60,070 nt of DNA from Lachnospiraceae bacterium (GCA_024403515.1 JAKSRS010000010.1:1-60070), one strand, 5' to 3'; positions 8,575-18,001 are shown, numbered from the stretch's first letter. Program-made: numbers and translations. The notes: generated by a model not told the origin, from the sequence alone.

Positions 8575-10524
8575 TTATTTCAAGGACTGAAGAAGGTGGT
8601 CTACCTCGTTCCACTCTTCCATAAGTTCGAGTAGTTCTTCTTCCTTTTTATCTATTTCACCCTGAATTTCGGTAAGCTTGGAGTAGCTTCTGGAATAATC
8701 GGGGTTTAAAAGCTCTTCTTTCTTCTTTTCAAGCGCTTCTTCGCATAAAGCGATGCTTTCTTCAATCTTAGCAAGCTTCTTTTCAGCTCTTGATCTTTCT
8801 TTACCAAGATTGTAGCTGTTTTGAGCCATTGTCGGCTCTGCCTTAATCTCCACCTTATTTACTTCATTTGAAGCTTTAGTAGATACTTTGTAGCTTTCTG
8901 AATCCTTCAAAAGCTCTTTGGCATGTTCTTCTTCGTACTGCTCGTAGCCAAATTGATAGTAGTTTATTTTTCCTTCCCTAAACTCTATGAGTCTTGTTGC
9001 TACCTGCTTTACAAAGTATCTGTCATGCGAAATGAATATTAAAGAACCATCAAAATCCTTTAGCATACTTTCTAAAGTTTCTTTACCAACGATATCCATA
9101 TGGTTTGTAGGCTCATCGAGGATTAAAAAGTTAGGGCCGGTCTTAAATATCTTGGAAAGGGCCAGTCTTACCTTCTCACCACCGGAAAGCATACTTACCT
9201 GTTTAAATACATCGTCTCCGGAAAATAAAAAGGCTCCCAAGTCATTTCTTACTTCTGTTTCAGTAAGAGTTGGAAATTCATCCCAGTAATCTTCTATTAC
9301 CTGCTTGTCGGAAACGTACTGAGCCATCTGCTGGTCAAAGTAACCCACATCAACATTTACTCCGTATTTAAAGTCGCCTGACAGTGCATCAAGCTTTCCA
9401 ACCAAAGTCTTTACAAATGTTGACTTTCCGATTCCGTTTCCGCCAATGATACCTATTCTTTCGCCCTTTTTCATATCAAGGCTTATGGTTGCAAGAACCT
9501 TATCATAGCCAACAGAGAGTTTATCGATAAACAAGACATCGTTTCCGGTTTCTCTAAGCGGCTTAAAGGATGCATGGAAGGTTTTTGTGTCGTATCTGTC
9601 CGGGCACTCTATTTTTTCCATGTGCTCAATTGCCTTAAGTTTAGAGCGTGTCATCGCTACCTTGGTAGGTTTATTCTTAAACTTCTCGACGATTTCATTG
9701 AGTCTTGCGATTTCTTTTTGCTGGGCCTCGTAATCTTTCTTTTGCTTCTCCCAGTTGAATTTCTTTAATTCGACAAACTTGGAATAATTGCCGCTGTAGC
9801 GCTTCATTGTTCCGTACTCAATTTCGTAAACGACATCTACGATTTTGTCTAGAAACATTCGGTCATGGGAAACGATTACTACTGCTCTGGGATAGTCCTT
9901 TAAATAGCCTTCGAGCCACTCTACTGTCTCGATATCAAGGTGGTTTGTAGGTTCGTCCAAAAGAAGGATATCCGGCTTTTCCAAAAGAAGTTTAACGAAG
10001 GCAATCTTGGTTCTCTGGCCTCCTGAAAACTCAGTAAGCGGCTTTTTCTTGTCGGACTCGCTAAAGCCAAACTTCTTTAATACAACTTCATATTCTTTCT
10101 CGTAGTAATATCCTCCAAGGAAATTAAACTCTTCTTCCTTGGCTGTATATCTTTTAACCAGCTCTTCAGTTGCGTTTTCGTTCATCTTCTCTACCATCTC
10201 GTCGAGCTCACGCTTCATTTTACGGATGGGTTCAAATACCTTTTTGACTTCCTGCTCAAGGGTTATATTATCGTCTTCAAAGGTCATCTGACGAAGGTAA
10301 CCAACCACAGGGTTACCGGCTTTAGCAATGAAAATATCCTCATCAGAATCTCTTTTGGAAAGTTCAACTTCTCCGGCGATAAGCTTTAATAAGGTTGTCT
10401 TCCCGCAGCCGTTACGACCGATAATCGCGATCTTTTCATTGCTGTTTCTAATCTCAAATTTAATTCCGTGTAATATTGTATCAGCGCCGTACATGACGGC
10501 GCCGTTGTTAATCTGATATAACAT
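8575..10524 (-). CDS. ABC-F family ATP-binding protein
   Basis: 649-residue soluble protein with two ABC ATPase domains and no membrane segments, as in ABC-F translation factors and antibiotic-resistance or EttA-like proteins that act at the ribosomal E site. Domain 1 has GRNGCGKTT, FSGGQ and LLLDEPTNHLD. Domain 2 has GGNGIGKST, LSGGE and LILDEPTNHMD. Between them lies the charged interdomain linker with KPTKVAMTRSKLKA, the P-site tRNA-interaction region of the family. The last 80 residues form a predicted coiled coil. It follows the GH13 gene by 23 bases and probably shares its transcript. It resembles housekeeping YdiF/Uup-type members more than a known resistance type, but subfamily cannot be fixed by eye. 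Confidence 0.9.
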   Translation of the reverse strand: MLYQINNGAVMYGADTILHGIKFEIRNSNEKIAIIGRNGCGKTTLLKLIAGEVELSKRDSDEDIFIAKAGNPVVGYLRQMTFEDDNITLEQEVKKVFEPIRKMKRELDEMVEKMNENATEELVKRYTAKEEEFNFLGGYYYEKEYEVVLKKFGFSESDKKKPLTEFSGGQRTKIAFVKLLLEKPDILLLDEPTNHLDIETVEWLEGYLKDYPRAVVIVSHDRMFLDKIVDVVYEIEYGTMKRYSGNYSKFVELKKFNWEKQKKDYEAQQKEIARLNEIVEKFKNKPTKVAMTRSKLKAIEHMEKIECPDRYDTKTFHASFKPLRETGNDVLFIDKLSVGYDKVLATISLDMKKGERIGIIGGNGIGKSTFVKTLVGKLDALSGDFKYGVNVDVGYFDQQMAQYVSDKQVIEDYWDEFPTLTETEVRNDLGAFLFSGDDVFKQVSMLSGGEKVRLALSKIFKTGPNFLILDEPTNHMDIVGKETLESMLKDFDGSLIFISHDRYFVKQVATRLIEFREGKINYYQFGYEQYEEEHAKELLKDSESYKVSTKASNEVNKVEIKAEPTMAQNSYNLGKERSRAEKKLAKIEESIALCEEALEKKKEELLNPDYSRSYSKLTEIQGEIDKKEEELLELMEEWNEVDHLLQSLK

Positions 10525-10547
10525 TTCTTTTTCCTATTTTACTGCTA

Positions 10548-12683
10548 TTAATTAGTTACTTCTTCTTTCTGACCCACCTGGTCCTCTTTACGGGTGCAGA
10601 TGACAATTGCTGAGACGGGGGGCAGCTTAAGTTCTATGTTGCCCTGCTTGGTCTCATAATATTCTTTGGTTGTATCGTAACCATCAGGAGTACTCATCAT
10701 TATTCTTTCAAATACGACGCCCTTTCCTGATACTGCCTGCCAGAAGGGAAGTTTTACTTCTTTTTCTTCATTGGCACGGTTTATGATTACAATTGTCGCA
10801 TCCTTATGTGAGAAGCGGGCATAAGAAATGAGGTTATGCTCTCCAATAAGTTTTATTGTTGAGCCTGTTTTTATCTCATCATGCTCTTTATGAATCTTTA
10901 TCATTTCCTTGTGGAAATCGATAAGTTCGTGATCTTCTCGTCCCCAGGGATAAGTCCTTCGGTTATCAGGATCGGTAAATCCGGTTAATCCTGCCTCATC
11001 ACCATAGTAAATTGTAGGAGCACCAAGCCAAGTCATCTGTATGCAGACTGCCTGACGCATAACTGCTTTGTTTACTCCTTCATCTGCTGCCTGAGCACCA
11101 AGATAATTTACACGACCAACCTTCTGGTTAGTTCTTGTTAAAAATCTGGAATGGTCATGGTTAGATAACTCATTCATCGCAACACTTAAGGCCGGTGTAG
11201 GAAGCTTATATTCTGCATCCTTCATCGCACCAAAGAAAGCATCCGCATTACCTAAAAGGTCAAATCTGAAGTCATCTGAGTGCTTCTGCATACCGGTTAA
11301 AAACCAGGTTACAGGCTCCATGAAACCGTCGTAATTCATTACTGAGTCCCACTCACGGCCATTAAGCCAGAATTCCGGATTTCCATAATGCTCAGCAAGA
11401 ATGATTGCATCAGGGTTAACTTCCTTTACTTCTCGTCTGAATCGCTTGAAAAATTCATGATTAAAATCAGCAGAATGTCCCAAATCTGCTGCCACGTCAA
11501 GTCTCCAGCCATCCACATTAAAAGGAGGGCTGACCCACTTGCGGCCTATCTCAATAATCTTATCGTATAATTTCGAAGATGCCTCATAGTTTAACTTAGG
11601 AAGGGTATCATATCCCCACCATCCGTCATAATTTCCGTTATAAGGCCAGTTATCGCTTCCTCTAAAATCAAAGTAGCTGTTATAAGGACTGTCTTTAGAA
11701 ATATAGGCTCCGTTTTCAAAACCATCATGACCTTCGTAGATTCTCTCTCTGTCAAGCCACTTATTAAATGAACCGCAATGGTTAAATACACCATCTAAAA
11801 TGACCTTAATGCCACGTTTATGAGCCTCTTCTACCAGGTGGCAAAACAAAGCGTCCGAAGCCTCAAGGTTTTCCTTAGTACATACTCTTGTCTGATATTT
11901 TGTTGCATTTCTGTTATCTTTATCACCTTCTTCAAGGCAGTTACCACCATCAACTACTATCTTTCCAAAATGAGGATCAATATGCTCGTAGTCCTGACTG
12001 TCATACTTATGATTGGAAGGTGAAACAAAAAGAGGATTAAAGTAAATACATTCTATTCCTAAATCCTCCAGATAATCCAGTTTATCGATAACGCCCTGAA
12101 GGTCGCCTCCGTAAAACTCCTTGGTTCCATCCACATCAGGAACCTTGTACCAGTCGTCGACCTTTTTAACGTGTCCGCCTACATAGAAGTATTCGTTATT
12201 CTCTACGTCATTACTCTTATCACCATTATTAAAGCGCTCTGTATAAATCTGATACATTACTGCGCCCTTGGCCCAGTTTGGAGTCTGGAAGCCGGGAATA
12301 ATTCTGAAAGGATGAATGGAAGCATCACCCTTTTCAACACCACCGGCATCGTAAAGGCATATAATACTTCCTGCCTTAACAACAAAATGATACAAAAAAG
12401 GCCCATCACTCAAGGTCACTTCGGTCTCATAAAAATCAAAAGCTCTGTCCGATTCAACTTTAGTCATGGGGTAGTATTCATCATATGCACAAAGATAAGC
12501 TGCATCTATATTATTCTGAGCTGTTCTAAGTCTAATCTTTACCCGAGCGTAAGGATTGGGCTCTGCAGGTGAAACATAATTTTCGGTTGTATCTGAAAAC
12601 AGCGCTCCTTTAATGAACAAAGGAGCCATTCTGGAAATGTATAATTTATCATTATCGAACTTATTTGAAGAAAATGGATTCAT
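10548..12683 (-). CDS. GH13 alpha-glucan hydrolase, neopullulanase/cyclomaltodextrinase-like
   Basis: 711-residue glycoside hydrolase. An N-terminal beta domain (about 1-130) resembles the CBM34 module of neopullulanases. The GH13 barrel follows, with its conserved regions: DGVFNHCG near 298, GWRLDVAAD (nucleophile Asp396), ILAEHYG (acid/base Glu431) and SNHDHSR (transition-state Asp510). A C-terminal beta domain closes it. There is no signal peptide, so it should degrade imported maltodextrins or pullulan fragments in the cytoplasm. The start ATG has AGAGG upstream and follows a good promoter. The ABC-F gene lies 23 bases downstream. No malto-oligosaccharide transporter lies next to it. Confidence 0.9.
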   Translation of the reverse strand: MNPFSSNKFDNDKLYISRMAPLFIKGALFSDTTENYVSPAEPNPYARVKIRLRTAQNNIDAAYLCAYDEYYPMTKVESDRAFDFYETEVTLSDGPFLYHFVVKAGSIICLYDAGGVEKGDASIHPFRIIPGFQTPNWAKGAVMYQIYTERFNNGDKSNDVENNEYFYVGGHVKKVDDWYKVPDVDGTKEFYGGDLQGVIDKLDYLEDLGIECIYFNPLFVSPSNHKYDSQDYEHIDPHFGKIVVDGGNCLEEGDKDNRNATKYQTRVCTKENLEASDALFCHLVEEAHKRGIKVILDGVFNHCGSFNKWLDRERIYEGHDGFENGAYISKDSPYNSYFDFRGSDNWPYNGNYDGWWGYDTLPKLNYEASSKLYDKIIEIGRKWVSPPFNVDGWRLDVAADLGHSADFNHEFFKRFRREVKEVNPDAIILAEHYGNPEFWLNGREWDSVMNYDGFMEPVTWFLTGMQKHSDDFRFDLLGNADAFFGAMKDAEYKLPTPALSVAMNELSNHDHSRFLTRTNQKVGRVNYLGAQAADEGVNKAVMRQAVCIQMTWLGAPTIYYGDEAGLTGFTDPDNRRTYPWGREDHELIDFHKEMIKIHKEHDEIKTGSTIKLIGEHNLISYARFSHKDATIVIINRANEEKEVKLPFWQAVSGKGVVFERIMMSTPDGYDTTKEYYETKQGNIELKLPPVSAIVICTRKEDQVGQKEEVTN

Positions 12684-12716
12684 GCTTTTTCCTCTTTCTT
12701 ACTTCATATCCCATTC

Positions 12717-12744
12717 ATTTTAACATAAAGAGTTTTCCTTGCAA
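12717..12744 (-). promoter_or_regulatory. Promoter of the GH13/ABC-F unit
   Basis: The minus strand reads TTGCAA, a 16-base spacer ending in TGT, then TAAAAT: an extended -10 type promoter about 34 bases before the GH13 start codon. Confidence 0.7.
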
Positions 12745-12779
12745 AGTAAAACAGACAGCGGGGGTCCACTGTCTGTTTT
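12745..12779 (-). terminator. Inverted repeat, probable terminator after ftsH
   Basis: A perfect 11-base inverted repeat (AAAACAGACAG / CTGTCTGTTTT) surrounds a 10-base C/G-rich loop. On the minus strand it ends in TTTTACTTT. It lies about 160 bases past the ftsH stop and directly before the GH13 promoter, so it would insulate the two units. Confidence 0.6.
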
Positions 12780-12937
12780 GAGAAGGTATTTCTTATGGGG
12801 TATAGCAAAAAACTATATAATGTATTGGGGGGTTACAAGTAGTATAATAGCATCTGCCCCCTATACGGTAAATGCAACACATTCACAAAATTTACAATTT
12901 CGAGTATATGTTTTTGTTAAACATGCACAATGAATTA
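12780..12937. other. Intergenic stretch without a recognised gene
   Basis: About 160 bases between the ftsH stop and the inverted repeat. It contains a run of six G and a run of five C about 30 bases apart that could pair, and AT-rich elements. No open frame or known RNA was recognised. It is either a long 3' untranslated region of ftsH or an unrecognised small RNA. Confidence 0.3.
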
Positions 12938-14758
12938 TTATTCAAAAAGTGCTTCAAATTCTTCTCTTGTAATTTTCTCTTTTTCAAGTAAAAGCTCAGC
13001 ACATTTATGAAGAACAGAGATGTTCTCTTTTATCATTGCAGTTGCTTTTTCGTAGCAGTCATCAACAATCGCTTTAACTTCTTTATCGATTTCTCCTGAT
13101 ATCTGCTCTGAATGAGTCTTAGCATGTGCAAGATCACGTCCAATGAATACTTCATCATCGTCATCATCATAGCAGACAACGCCAATGTTTTTACTCATTC
13201 CGTATCTTGTAATCATTCTTCTTGCAACCTTTGTTGCCTGTTTAATATCTCCTGAAGCTCCGGTCGTAATATCTTCAAATATTAGTTCTTCGGCGATTCG
13301 TCCACCAAGAGAAACCATGATATCCTGAATCATTTTACCCTTTGTTAAAAACATTTCATCTTTTTCAGGTAAAGGCATTGTATAACCTGCAGCTCCATTT
13401 CCAGTAGGGATAATGGAAACTGTGTAAACAGGTCCTACATCGGGAAGAAGATGGAATAAAATCGCATGTCCTGCTTCGTGGTATGCAGTAATCTTTCTTT
13501 CCTTGTCTGAAATTACACGGCTTCGTTTTTCAGTACCGATTCCCTGTCTTATGAAGGCCTTATTGATATCTTCCATCTTAATGAAGGTTCTGTCTGCCTT
13601 AGCAGCCAAAATAGCACTCTCGTTAAGAAGGTTTTCAAGATCTGCACCGGTAAATCCTGCAGTTGTTCTTGCGATGTCTTCAAGATTAACATCTTCAGCC
13701 AAAGGCTTATTCTTGGCATGAACCTGTAAAATCTCTTCACGTCCACCAACATCCGGTCTTCCTATGAAAATCTTTCTATCAAAACGTCCGGGTCTTAAAA
13801 TCGCAGGATCAAGAATATCTACACGGTTTGTTGCTGCAAGAACAATAATTCCAGAATTTTCTTCAAAACCATCCATTTCAACGAGCATCTGGTTAAGTGT
13901 CTGCTCACGTTCATCGTGGCCTCCACCCATACCTGTTCCTCGACGTCTTGCCACTGCATCGATTTCATCGATAAAAACAATACAGGGAGCGTTCTTCTTG
14001 GCATCAGTAAATAAGTCTCTTACTCTTGATGCACCAACACCTACGAACATTTCTACAAAGTCTGAACCGGAAATACTAAAGAAGGGTACCCCTGCTTCGC
14101 CGGCAATTGCCTTGGCAAGTAAAGTCTTACCTGTTCCGGGAGGGCCCTCAAGTAAGATACCTTTAGGAATTCTGGCACCTACGTTTACAAACTTGGCGGG
14201 ATTCTTTAAGAACTGAACGATTTCTTCAAGATCGTCCTTCTCTTCCTTTAATCCTGCAACGTCTTTAAGAGTTGTCTTATTATCATCAGTATTGAATAAT
14301 CTTGCACGGCTCTTACCAAAATTCATCATCTTGGCATTCTGTCCACCGGCACCACCGCCTCTTGAAAGAGACTGGGCTGAAAACATTACAAAAAGGAAAG
14401 CTCCTACAATGAGCACTACCAAAATAGGGAGTATGTATGTTAAAAACCAGTTTTCTCGTGGAATGTCACTTACATAGCACTTTACGGCTTTTTCTTCTAT
14501 CTGCTTTTCAATTTCGACAACGTCTGTAACGTATACGCGCTTAACTTCATTTCCCGTGAATGTAACCGTTAAAACACCTGTCTGATTGTCGGAGTTTGGA
14601 TTAATCACTACCTGAGTAACTTTTCCCGCATCAATATCCGAAAGCAGCTGGGCTTTTGAATAATATTCTTTTTCCTGAGAGAAGAAAGAAAGCAGGATCG
14701 CAAAGCCAAGCAGTGCAATCATCAATATAAAATATATTCTGTATCCTCTGTTTTTCAC
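12938..14758 (-). CDS. ftsH: ATP-dependent zinc metalloprotease FtsH
   Basis: 606-residue membrane-anchored AAA+ protease that degrades misfolded and regulatory proteins. Two transmembrane helices (about 8-26 and 105-127) flank the extracytoplasmic domain. The AAA domain has Walker A GPPGTGKT (205-212), Walker [10 protein letters not shown] and the second-region-of-homology arginines in RPGRFDR. The M41 zinc site HEAGH is at 427-431. The C-terminal tail is short. The start appears to be GTG, with AGG nine bases upstream. It is the last gene of a tilS-hpt-ftsH run, the order found in many Firmicutes, and lies 21 bases after hpt. Confidence 0.96.
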   Translation of the reverse strand: MKNRGYRIYFILMIALLGFAILLSFFSQEKEYYSKAQLLSDIDAGKVTQVVINPNSDNQTGVLTVTFTGNEVKRVYVTDVVEIEKQIEEKAVKCYVSDIPRENWFLTYILPILVVLIVGAFLFVMFSAQSLSRGGGAGGQNAKMMNFGKSRARLFNTDDNKTTLKDVAGLKEEKDDLEEIVQFLKNPAKFVNVGARIPKGILLEGPPGTGKTLLAKAIAGEAGVPFFSISGSDFVEMFVGVGASRVRDLFTDAKKNAPCIVFIDEIDAVARRRGTGMGGGHDEREQTLNQMLVEMDGFEENSGIIVLAATNRVDILDPAILRPGRFDRKIFIGRPDVGGREEILQVHAKNKPLAEDVNLEDIARTTAGFTGADLENLLNESAILAAKADRTFIKMEDINKAFIRQGIGTEKRSRVISDKERKITAYHEAGHAILFHLLPDVGPVYTVSIIPTGNGAAGYTMPLPEKDEMFLTKGKMIQDIMVSLGGRIAEELIFEDITTGASGDIKQATKVARRMITRYGMSKNIGVVCYDDDDDEVFIGRDLAHAKTHSEQISGEIDKEVKAIVDDCYEKATAMIKENISVLHKCAELLLEKEKITREEFEALFE

Positions 14759-14779
14759 CTGGTTACCTGTCCTTTAAAT

Positions 14780-15307
14780 TTAGTCAAATACAACGTGTCC
14801 GATATAAGGAAGATTTCTATAAACCTGATCGTAATCAAGGCCGTATCCTACAACGAAAGTATCGGGAATTTCATATCCTGTGTAGTCAACATCAACATCT
14901 ACAACTCTTCTACTGGGCTTATCAAGAAGTGTGCAAAGCTTTAAGCTTGCAGGATTTCTATCCTTAAGCATCTGAAGAAGGTATGATAATGTACGTCCTG
15001 AATCGATAATATCCTCAACTACCAAAACATGCTTTCCGGCAATTGAATCATCAAGATCCTTTACAATCTTAACAACACCACTTGACTTGGTATCTCCGCC
15101 GTAGCTTGAAACTGACATAAAATCAATTGAAACATTAAGGTCAATTCTTTTAGCAAGTTCAACCATGAAAAAGCTACCACCCTTTAAAACACACACAAGG
15201 TGAATATCCTTTCCGGCATAATCCTTAGTAATCTGTTCACCCATTTCGCGAATACGATCAGCTACGGTTTTTTCATCATATAAAACCTCAACATGATGTT
15301 TTTCCAT
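14780..15307 (-). CDS. hpt: Hypoxanthine phosphoribosyltransferase
   Basis: 175-residue purine salvage enzyme making IMP or GMP from hypoxanthine or guanine and PRPP. The PRPP-binding loop VEDIIDSGRT is at about 97-106. The pyrophosphate loop LKGGSFF is near 41-47, and the C-terminal FVVGYGLDY is typical of the family. Its ATG follows the tilS stop codon with no gap, and its ribosome site AAGGAGG lies inside the end of tilS, so translation is coupled. The tilS-hpt-ftsH order is conserved in Firmicutes. Length is normal. Confidence 0.95.
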   Translation of the reverse strand: MEKHHVEVLYDEKTVADRIREMGEQITKDYAGKDIHLVCVLKGGSFFMVELAKRIDLNVSIDFMSVSSYGGDTKSSGVVKIVKDLDDSIAGKHVLVVEDIIDSGRTLSYLLQMLKDRNPASLKLCTLLDKPSRRVVDVDVDYTGYEIPDTFVVGYGLDYDQVYRNLPYIGHVVFD

Positions 15308-16723
15308 TTATTTATCCTCCTTAAGCACCTGAATCGATACTATTTTTTCAGTTTTTTCTGTTACTTTATAATACTCACTAATTCTTGAACCAATTATCCA
15401 CACAATATGTGAACCGTCGGCAACAAGTAGGCTTTCGTCCCTTTCATTTTTAGGAACCTTATTATCAATAAAAAAGTCCTTAAGCTTTTTCTTTCCAAGG
15501 CTGCTATTGATGGTCAAATAGTCACCATTAGCGCGTTTTCTAAGCTTTAAGCAACACTTAATTTTATCATAGTCAAAGTACTTCGTATACTCTTTTTGCA
15601 AAAGAATGAAATCGTCATTCCTTTCAAATACCTTTACTTCGACTCTTCCAAGAGCCCCAATATTGTATGATCCTTCGTCTAAAGTTATGCTTTCAAAATC
15701 CTTATATGACGCTTCTTTATTATTGCTGTTATCAAAAGAAAATGTTAAAAGATCATACTCGATTTGGGCTTTAATATCATATGGAAGACTAGCCTCAAAG
15801 TTTCCTTCACGAATAAGTAATTCAATTATACTTTCAATATGTGAAAGAGTGATGTCCTTATTAGTAGGAACCATATAGTCAATCATCTGCTTAATAACTT
15901 CTCGCTTAATAGAAATGTGAAGATTATTAATATGACTTCTTGAAACACAAATCAGACCTTCATGTTTCTTTAAAGTAGCGGCGTTTAGCTCTTTACTACT
16001 TATGTCAGTAATAAAATCATTCTGGTCTTCAATAAGTTTTGCGGCCTTTGCAATGTGCTTTACTGATTCAGCATTCACTTCTTTTTCTAATATCGGAAAT
16101 ACAATATTTCTTACCTTGTTTCTCGTATAATCATTTTCAAGATTGGATTCATCAACAAAATATTCAATTTGAGCTTTGTTTAAAAATTCTTCTATTTCAC
16201 TCCTTGTTGTTGCAAGTAACGGACGAATTCGATTATGGCTTACCGCCTTAATTGCAGCCATTCCCTTAGGACCGGTTCCTCTGCAAAGGTGGAAAAGCAT
16301 TGTTTCACTTCTGTCATTTAAATTGTGAGCTATAGCAATCTTTCCATCTTTTCCTGCAATACTTTCAAAAGTTTCGTATCTGAGTTTTCGGCCGGTTTCT
16401 TCAGTTCCAAGATGAAGAGATTTGCTTTCTTTTGCCACATCATACTTAAAAAGATGGAAAGCTACATTCATAGACTTACAAAGTTTTTCTACATACTCTG
16501 CTTCGATATCTGCTTCTTTTCTAAGACCGTGATGCACGTGAACTACATCCAAAGAAAGCCTGTACTTATCCTTTAAGGAATTTAGCACCACAAAAAGTGC
16601 CACAGAGTCAGCGCCTCCGGACACTCCCATAACAATATGATCACCTTCAGTTATCATATTGTTTTTTTCTATGAAGCTTTCAACCTTTGAAATAAAGTCT
16701 TTATCCAGTAATTTATCCATCAT
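15308..16723 (-). CDS. tilS: tRNA(Ile)-lysidine synthase
   Basis: 471-residue N-type ATP pyrophosphatase that converts C34 of the AUA-reading tRNA-Ile to lysidine, an essential step in decoding. The PP-loop SGGADS is at 35-40, with VHVHHGLR about 30 residues later and the family motif HNLNDRSETMLFHLCRGTG near 175, split here as HNLNDRSET plus LFHLCRGTG. The C-terminal domain (about 380-471) matches the tRNA-binding TilS_C region. Two adjacent ATG codons could start it, and the ribosome site is weak. It is followed directly by hpt. The divIC terminator lies just upstream, so some read-through or an unseen weak promoter is needed. Confidence 0.94.
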   Translation of the reverse strand: MMDKLLDKDFISKVESFIEKNNMITEGDHIVMGVSGGADSVALFVVLNSLKDKYRLSLDVVHVHHGLRKEADIEAEYVEKLCKSMNVAFHLFKYDVAKESKSLHLGTEETGRKLRYETFESIAGKDGKIAIAHNLNDRSETMLFHLCRGTGPKGMAAIKAVSHNRIRPLLATTRSEIEEFLNKAQIEYFVDESNLENDYTRNKVRNIVFPILEKEVNAESVKHIAKAAKLIEDQNDFITDISSKELNAATLKKHEGLICVSRSHINNLHISIKREVIKQMIDYMVPTNKDITLSHIESIIELLIREGNFEASLPYDIKAQIEYDLLTFSFDNSNNKEASYKDFESITLDEGSYNIGALGRVEVKVFERNDDFILLQKEYTKYFDYDKIKCCLKLRKRANGDYLTINSSLGKKKLKDFFIDNKVPKNERDESLLVADGSHIVWIIGSRISEYYKVTEKTEKIVSIQVLKEDK

Positions 16724-16746
16724 TTCGAATATATCATTTTTAAGGC

Positions 16747-16780
16747 AAAATAAAAAGCCTTCCCAAAGTTATTTGGGAAG
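16747..16780 (-). terminator. Terminator between divIC and tilS
   Basis: The minus strand forms CTTCCCAAA-TAAC-TTTGGGAAG followed by GCTTTTTATTTT. It sits 10 bases past the divIC stop and within 60 bases of the tilS start, so it may act as a partial terminator inside the cluster. Confidence 0.8.
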
Positions 16781-16790
16781 ACTTGAATGT

Positions 16791-17108
16791 TTAATTGGAA
16801 TCTATAGCCTCAAGGATTATTTCATCAGGATATACAAGTCCATGAACTCTTTTAGCGGTATCTTCAACGTACTGCTTGGTCTGCATGTACTTTCTGTAAT
16901 CCTCTATTTCCTCAGCTCTTTTATGCTGCTCTTCAATTCTTGCCTGAAGGTAAGCTTCTCTTTTATCGTACTGAGCCTGCTTTTCCTTAAGCGCTGCAGA
17001 GTTAATTGATACAACCACCAACAATGTCAGAACGATAACGGAAATTAAGAACATGCTGAGTAGATTTTTAGTTGATTTTCGCTTGTACGCTACTCGTTTT
17101 GTTGCCAA
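16791..17108 (-). CDS. divIC: Septum formation initiator family protein (DivIC/FtsB-like)
   Basis: Small bitopic division protein of about 105 residues. It has a basic cytoplasmic N-terminus (ATKRVAYKRKSTK), one transmembrane helix (about 18-38), and a long coiled coil rich in K, E, Q and R (about 40-85). The tail VHGLVYPDEIILE is typical of the DivIC/FtsB C-terminal region. It would join FtsL and DivIB in the divisome. I place the start at a TTG with AAGGAGG ten bases upstream, since the longer frame has no ribosome site. Position between rqcP and tilS matches divIC in Bacillus and clostridia. A strong promoter lies just upstream. Confidence 0.82.
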   Translation of the reverse strand: MATKRVAYKRKSTKNLLSMFLISVIVLTLLVVVSINSAALKEKQAQYDKREAYLQARIEEQHKRAEEIEDYRKYMQTKQYVEDTAKRVHGLVYPDEIILEAIDSN

Positions 17109-17152
17109 AATCCCGCGCCCTCCTTGTTTACATAATGGTGTTAACATAATGT

Positions 17153-17181
17153 ATAATAAACCCTACAAATGCTTTCGTCAA
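17153..17181 (-). promoter_or_regulatory. Sigma-A promoter of divIC
   Basis: The minus strand has TTGACG, a 17-base spacer and TATTAT. It lies about 45 bases before the TTG start of divIC. Confidence 0.75.
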
Positions 17182-17229
17182 GGTGTCCAAAAGAGTATTA
17201 ACAAATAATTACGTCCAAGCTATTTATCC

Positions 17230-17469
17230 TTATAAATATTCGAAAAGATCTTTGGCTTCATCCTTCTTTACTGTTTCCTGTACATCAGTAACTTTGACCT
17301 TTACATCCTTATTTCCAAAAGATATTACTATAACATCGCCAACTTTAACTTCTGTTGATGCTTTGGCTACTTTATCATTAATCATTACGCGGCCATTATC
17401 GCATGCTTCGTTGGCAACTGTACGTCTTTTAATCAGTCTTGATACTTTTAAATACTTATCTAATCTCAT
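17230..17469 (-). CDS. rqcP: S4-domain RNA-binding protein RqcP (YabO, Hsp15 family)
   Basis: 79-residue protein made almost wholly of an S4 RNA-binding domain, MRLDKYLKVSRLIKRRTVA onwards, with GRVMINDKVAKAS and VKVGDVIVI as the core. RqcP of Bacillus subtilis works with RqcH in adding alanine tails to nascent chains on stalled 50S subunits. The ribosome site GGAGG is strong. Its place between hup and divIC agrees with yabO in other Firmicutes. A terminator lies between hup and this gene, and no clear separate promoter was found, so it may depend on read-through. Confidence 0.9.
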   Translation of the reverse strand: MRLDKYLKVSRLIKRRTVANEACDNGRVMINDKVAKASTEVKVGDVIVISFGNKDVKVKVTDVQETVKKDEAKDLFEYL

Positions 17470-17514
17470 TTTTCCTCCGAACGATACTCATAAATCACCC
17501 CGACAATATCAGGG

Positions 17515-17547
17515 CAAAAATAAAGGACCTGTAAAATACAGGTCCTT
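17515..17547 (-). terminator. Terminator after hup
   Basis: The minus strand forms AAGGACCTGT-ATTTT-ACAGGTCCTT followed by TATTTTTG. It starts about 20 bases past the hup stop. Confidence 0.85.
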
Positions 17548-17566
17548 AGTAAGTAAGCTAAATAAA

Positions 17567-17842
17567 TTAAGCGTTTACAGCGTCCTTTAAAGCCTTACCA
17601 GCGCTGAACTTAGGAGCCTTAGAAGCTGCGATCTTCATAGGTGCGCCTGTCTGAGGGTTTCTACCTTCTCTAGCTGCTCTCTTAGATACTTCGAATGTAC
17701 CGAAACCAACTAACTGAACCTTTTCACCCTTCTTTAATTCTGCAGTTGTAACATCAACAAAAGCCTTAACAGCCTTTTCAGCATCCTTCTTTGATAATCC
17801 TGCTTCTTCAGCAATAGCGTTAACTAATTCTGTCTTATTCAT
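17567..17842 (-). CDS. hup: DNA-binding protein HU
   Basis: 91-residue nucleoid protein of the HU/IHF family. It opens [20 protein letters not shown] and carries the signature [20 protein letters not shown], split over the DNA-binding arm, with the intercalating Pro in NPQTG. Length and sequence are normal. It has a near-consensus promoter, an AGGAGG site and its own terminator, which fits an abundant protein made from a short monocistronic message. Gene order hup-rqcP-divIC is conserved in Firmicutes. Confidence 0.97.
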   Translation of the reverse strand: MNKTELVNAIAEEAGLSKKDAEKAVKAFVDVTTAELKKGEKVQLVGFGTFEVSKRAAREGRNPQTGAPMKIAASKAPKFSAGKALKDAVNA

Positions 17843-17907
17843 TTTGTAATTCCTCCTAAAAATGAGTTAGTTTATATCCGTTTCCCCTTGGAAAACGTCT
17901 ATAAATA

Positions 17908-17936
17908 GTTATATAGGTTTTGGGCCTTTTTGTCAA
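17908..17936 (-). promoter_or_regulatory. Strong sigma-A promoter of hup
   Basis: The minus strand has TTGACA, a 17-base spacer and TATAAC, about 65 bases before the ATG. The -35 box sits inside an inverted repeat. Confidence 0.85.
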
Positions 17937-17955
17937 GGCAAAAACGGCCGTTTTT
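17923..17955. repeat. Inverted repeats overlapping the hup -35 box
   Basis: GGCCTTTTTG (17923-17932) is matched by CAAAAA-c-GGCC (17939-17949) across a six-base loop that lies over the hup -35 box. Overlapping it is a perfect 16-base palindrome of five A, CGGCCG and five T (17940-17955). The palindrome could end transcription from the PEGA gene upstream, or bind a regulator. Confidence 0.5.
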
Positions 17956-18001
17956 CCTTATTTTTCAAGGTTTTTCGTCATTTTTATAATTAATTTATAT
18001 A

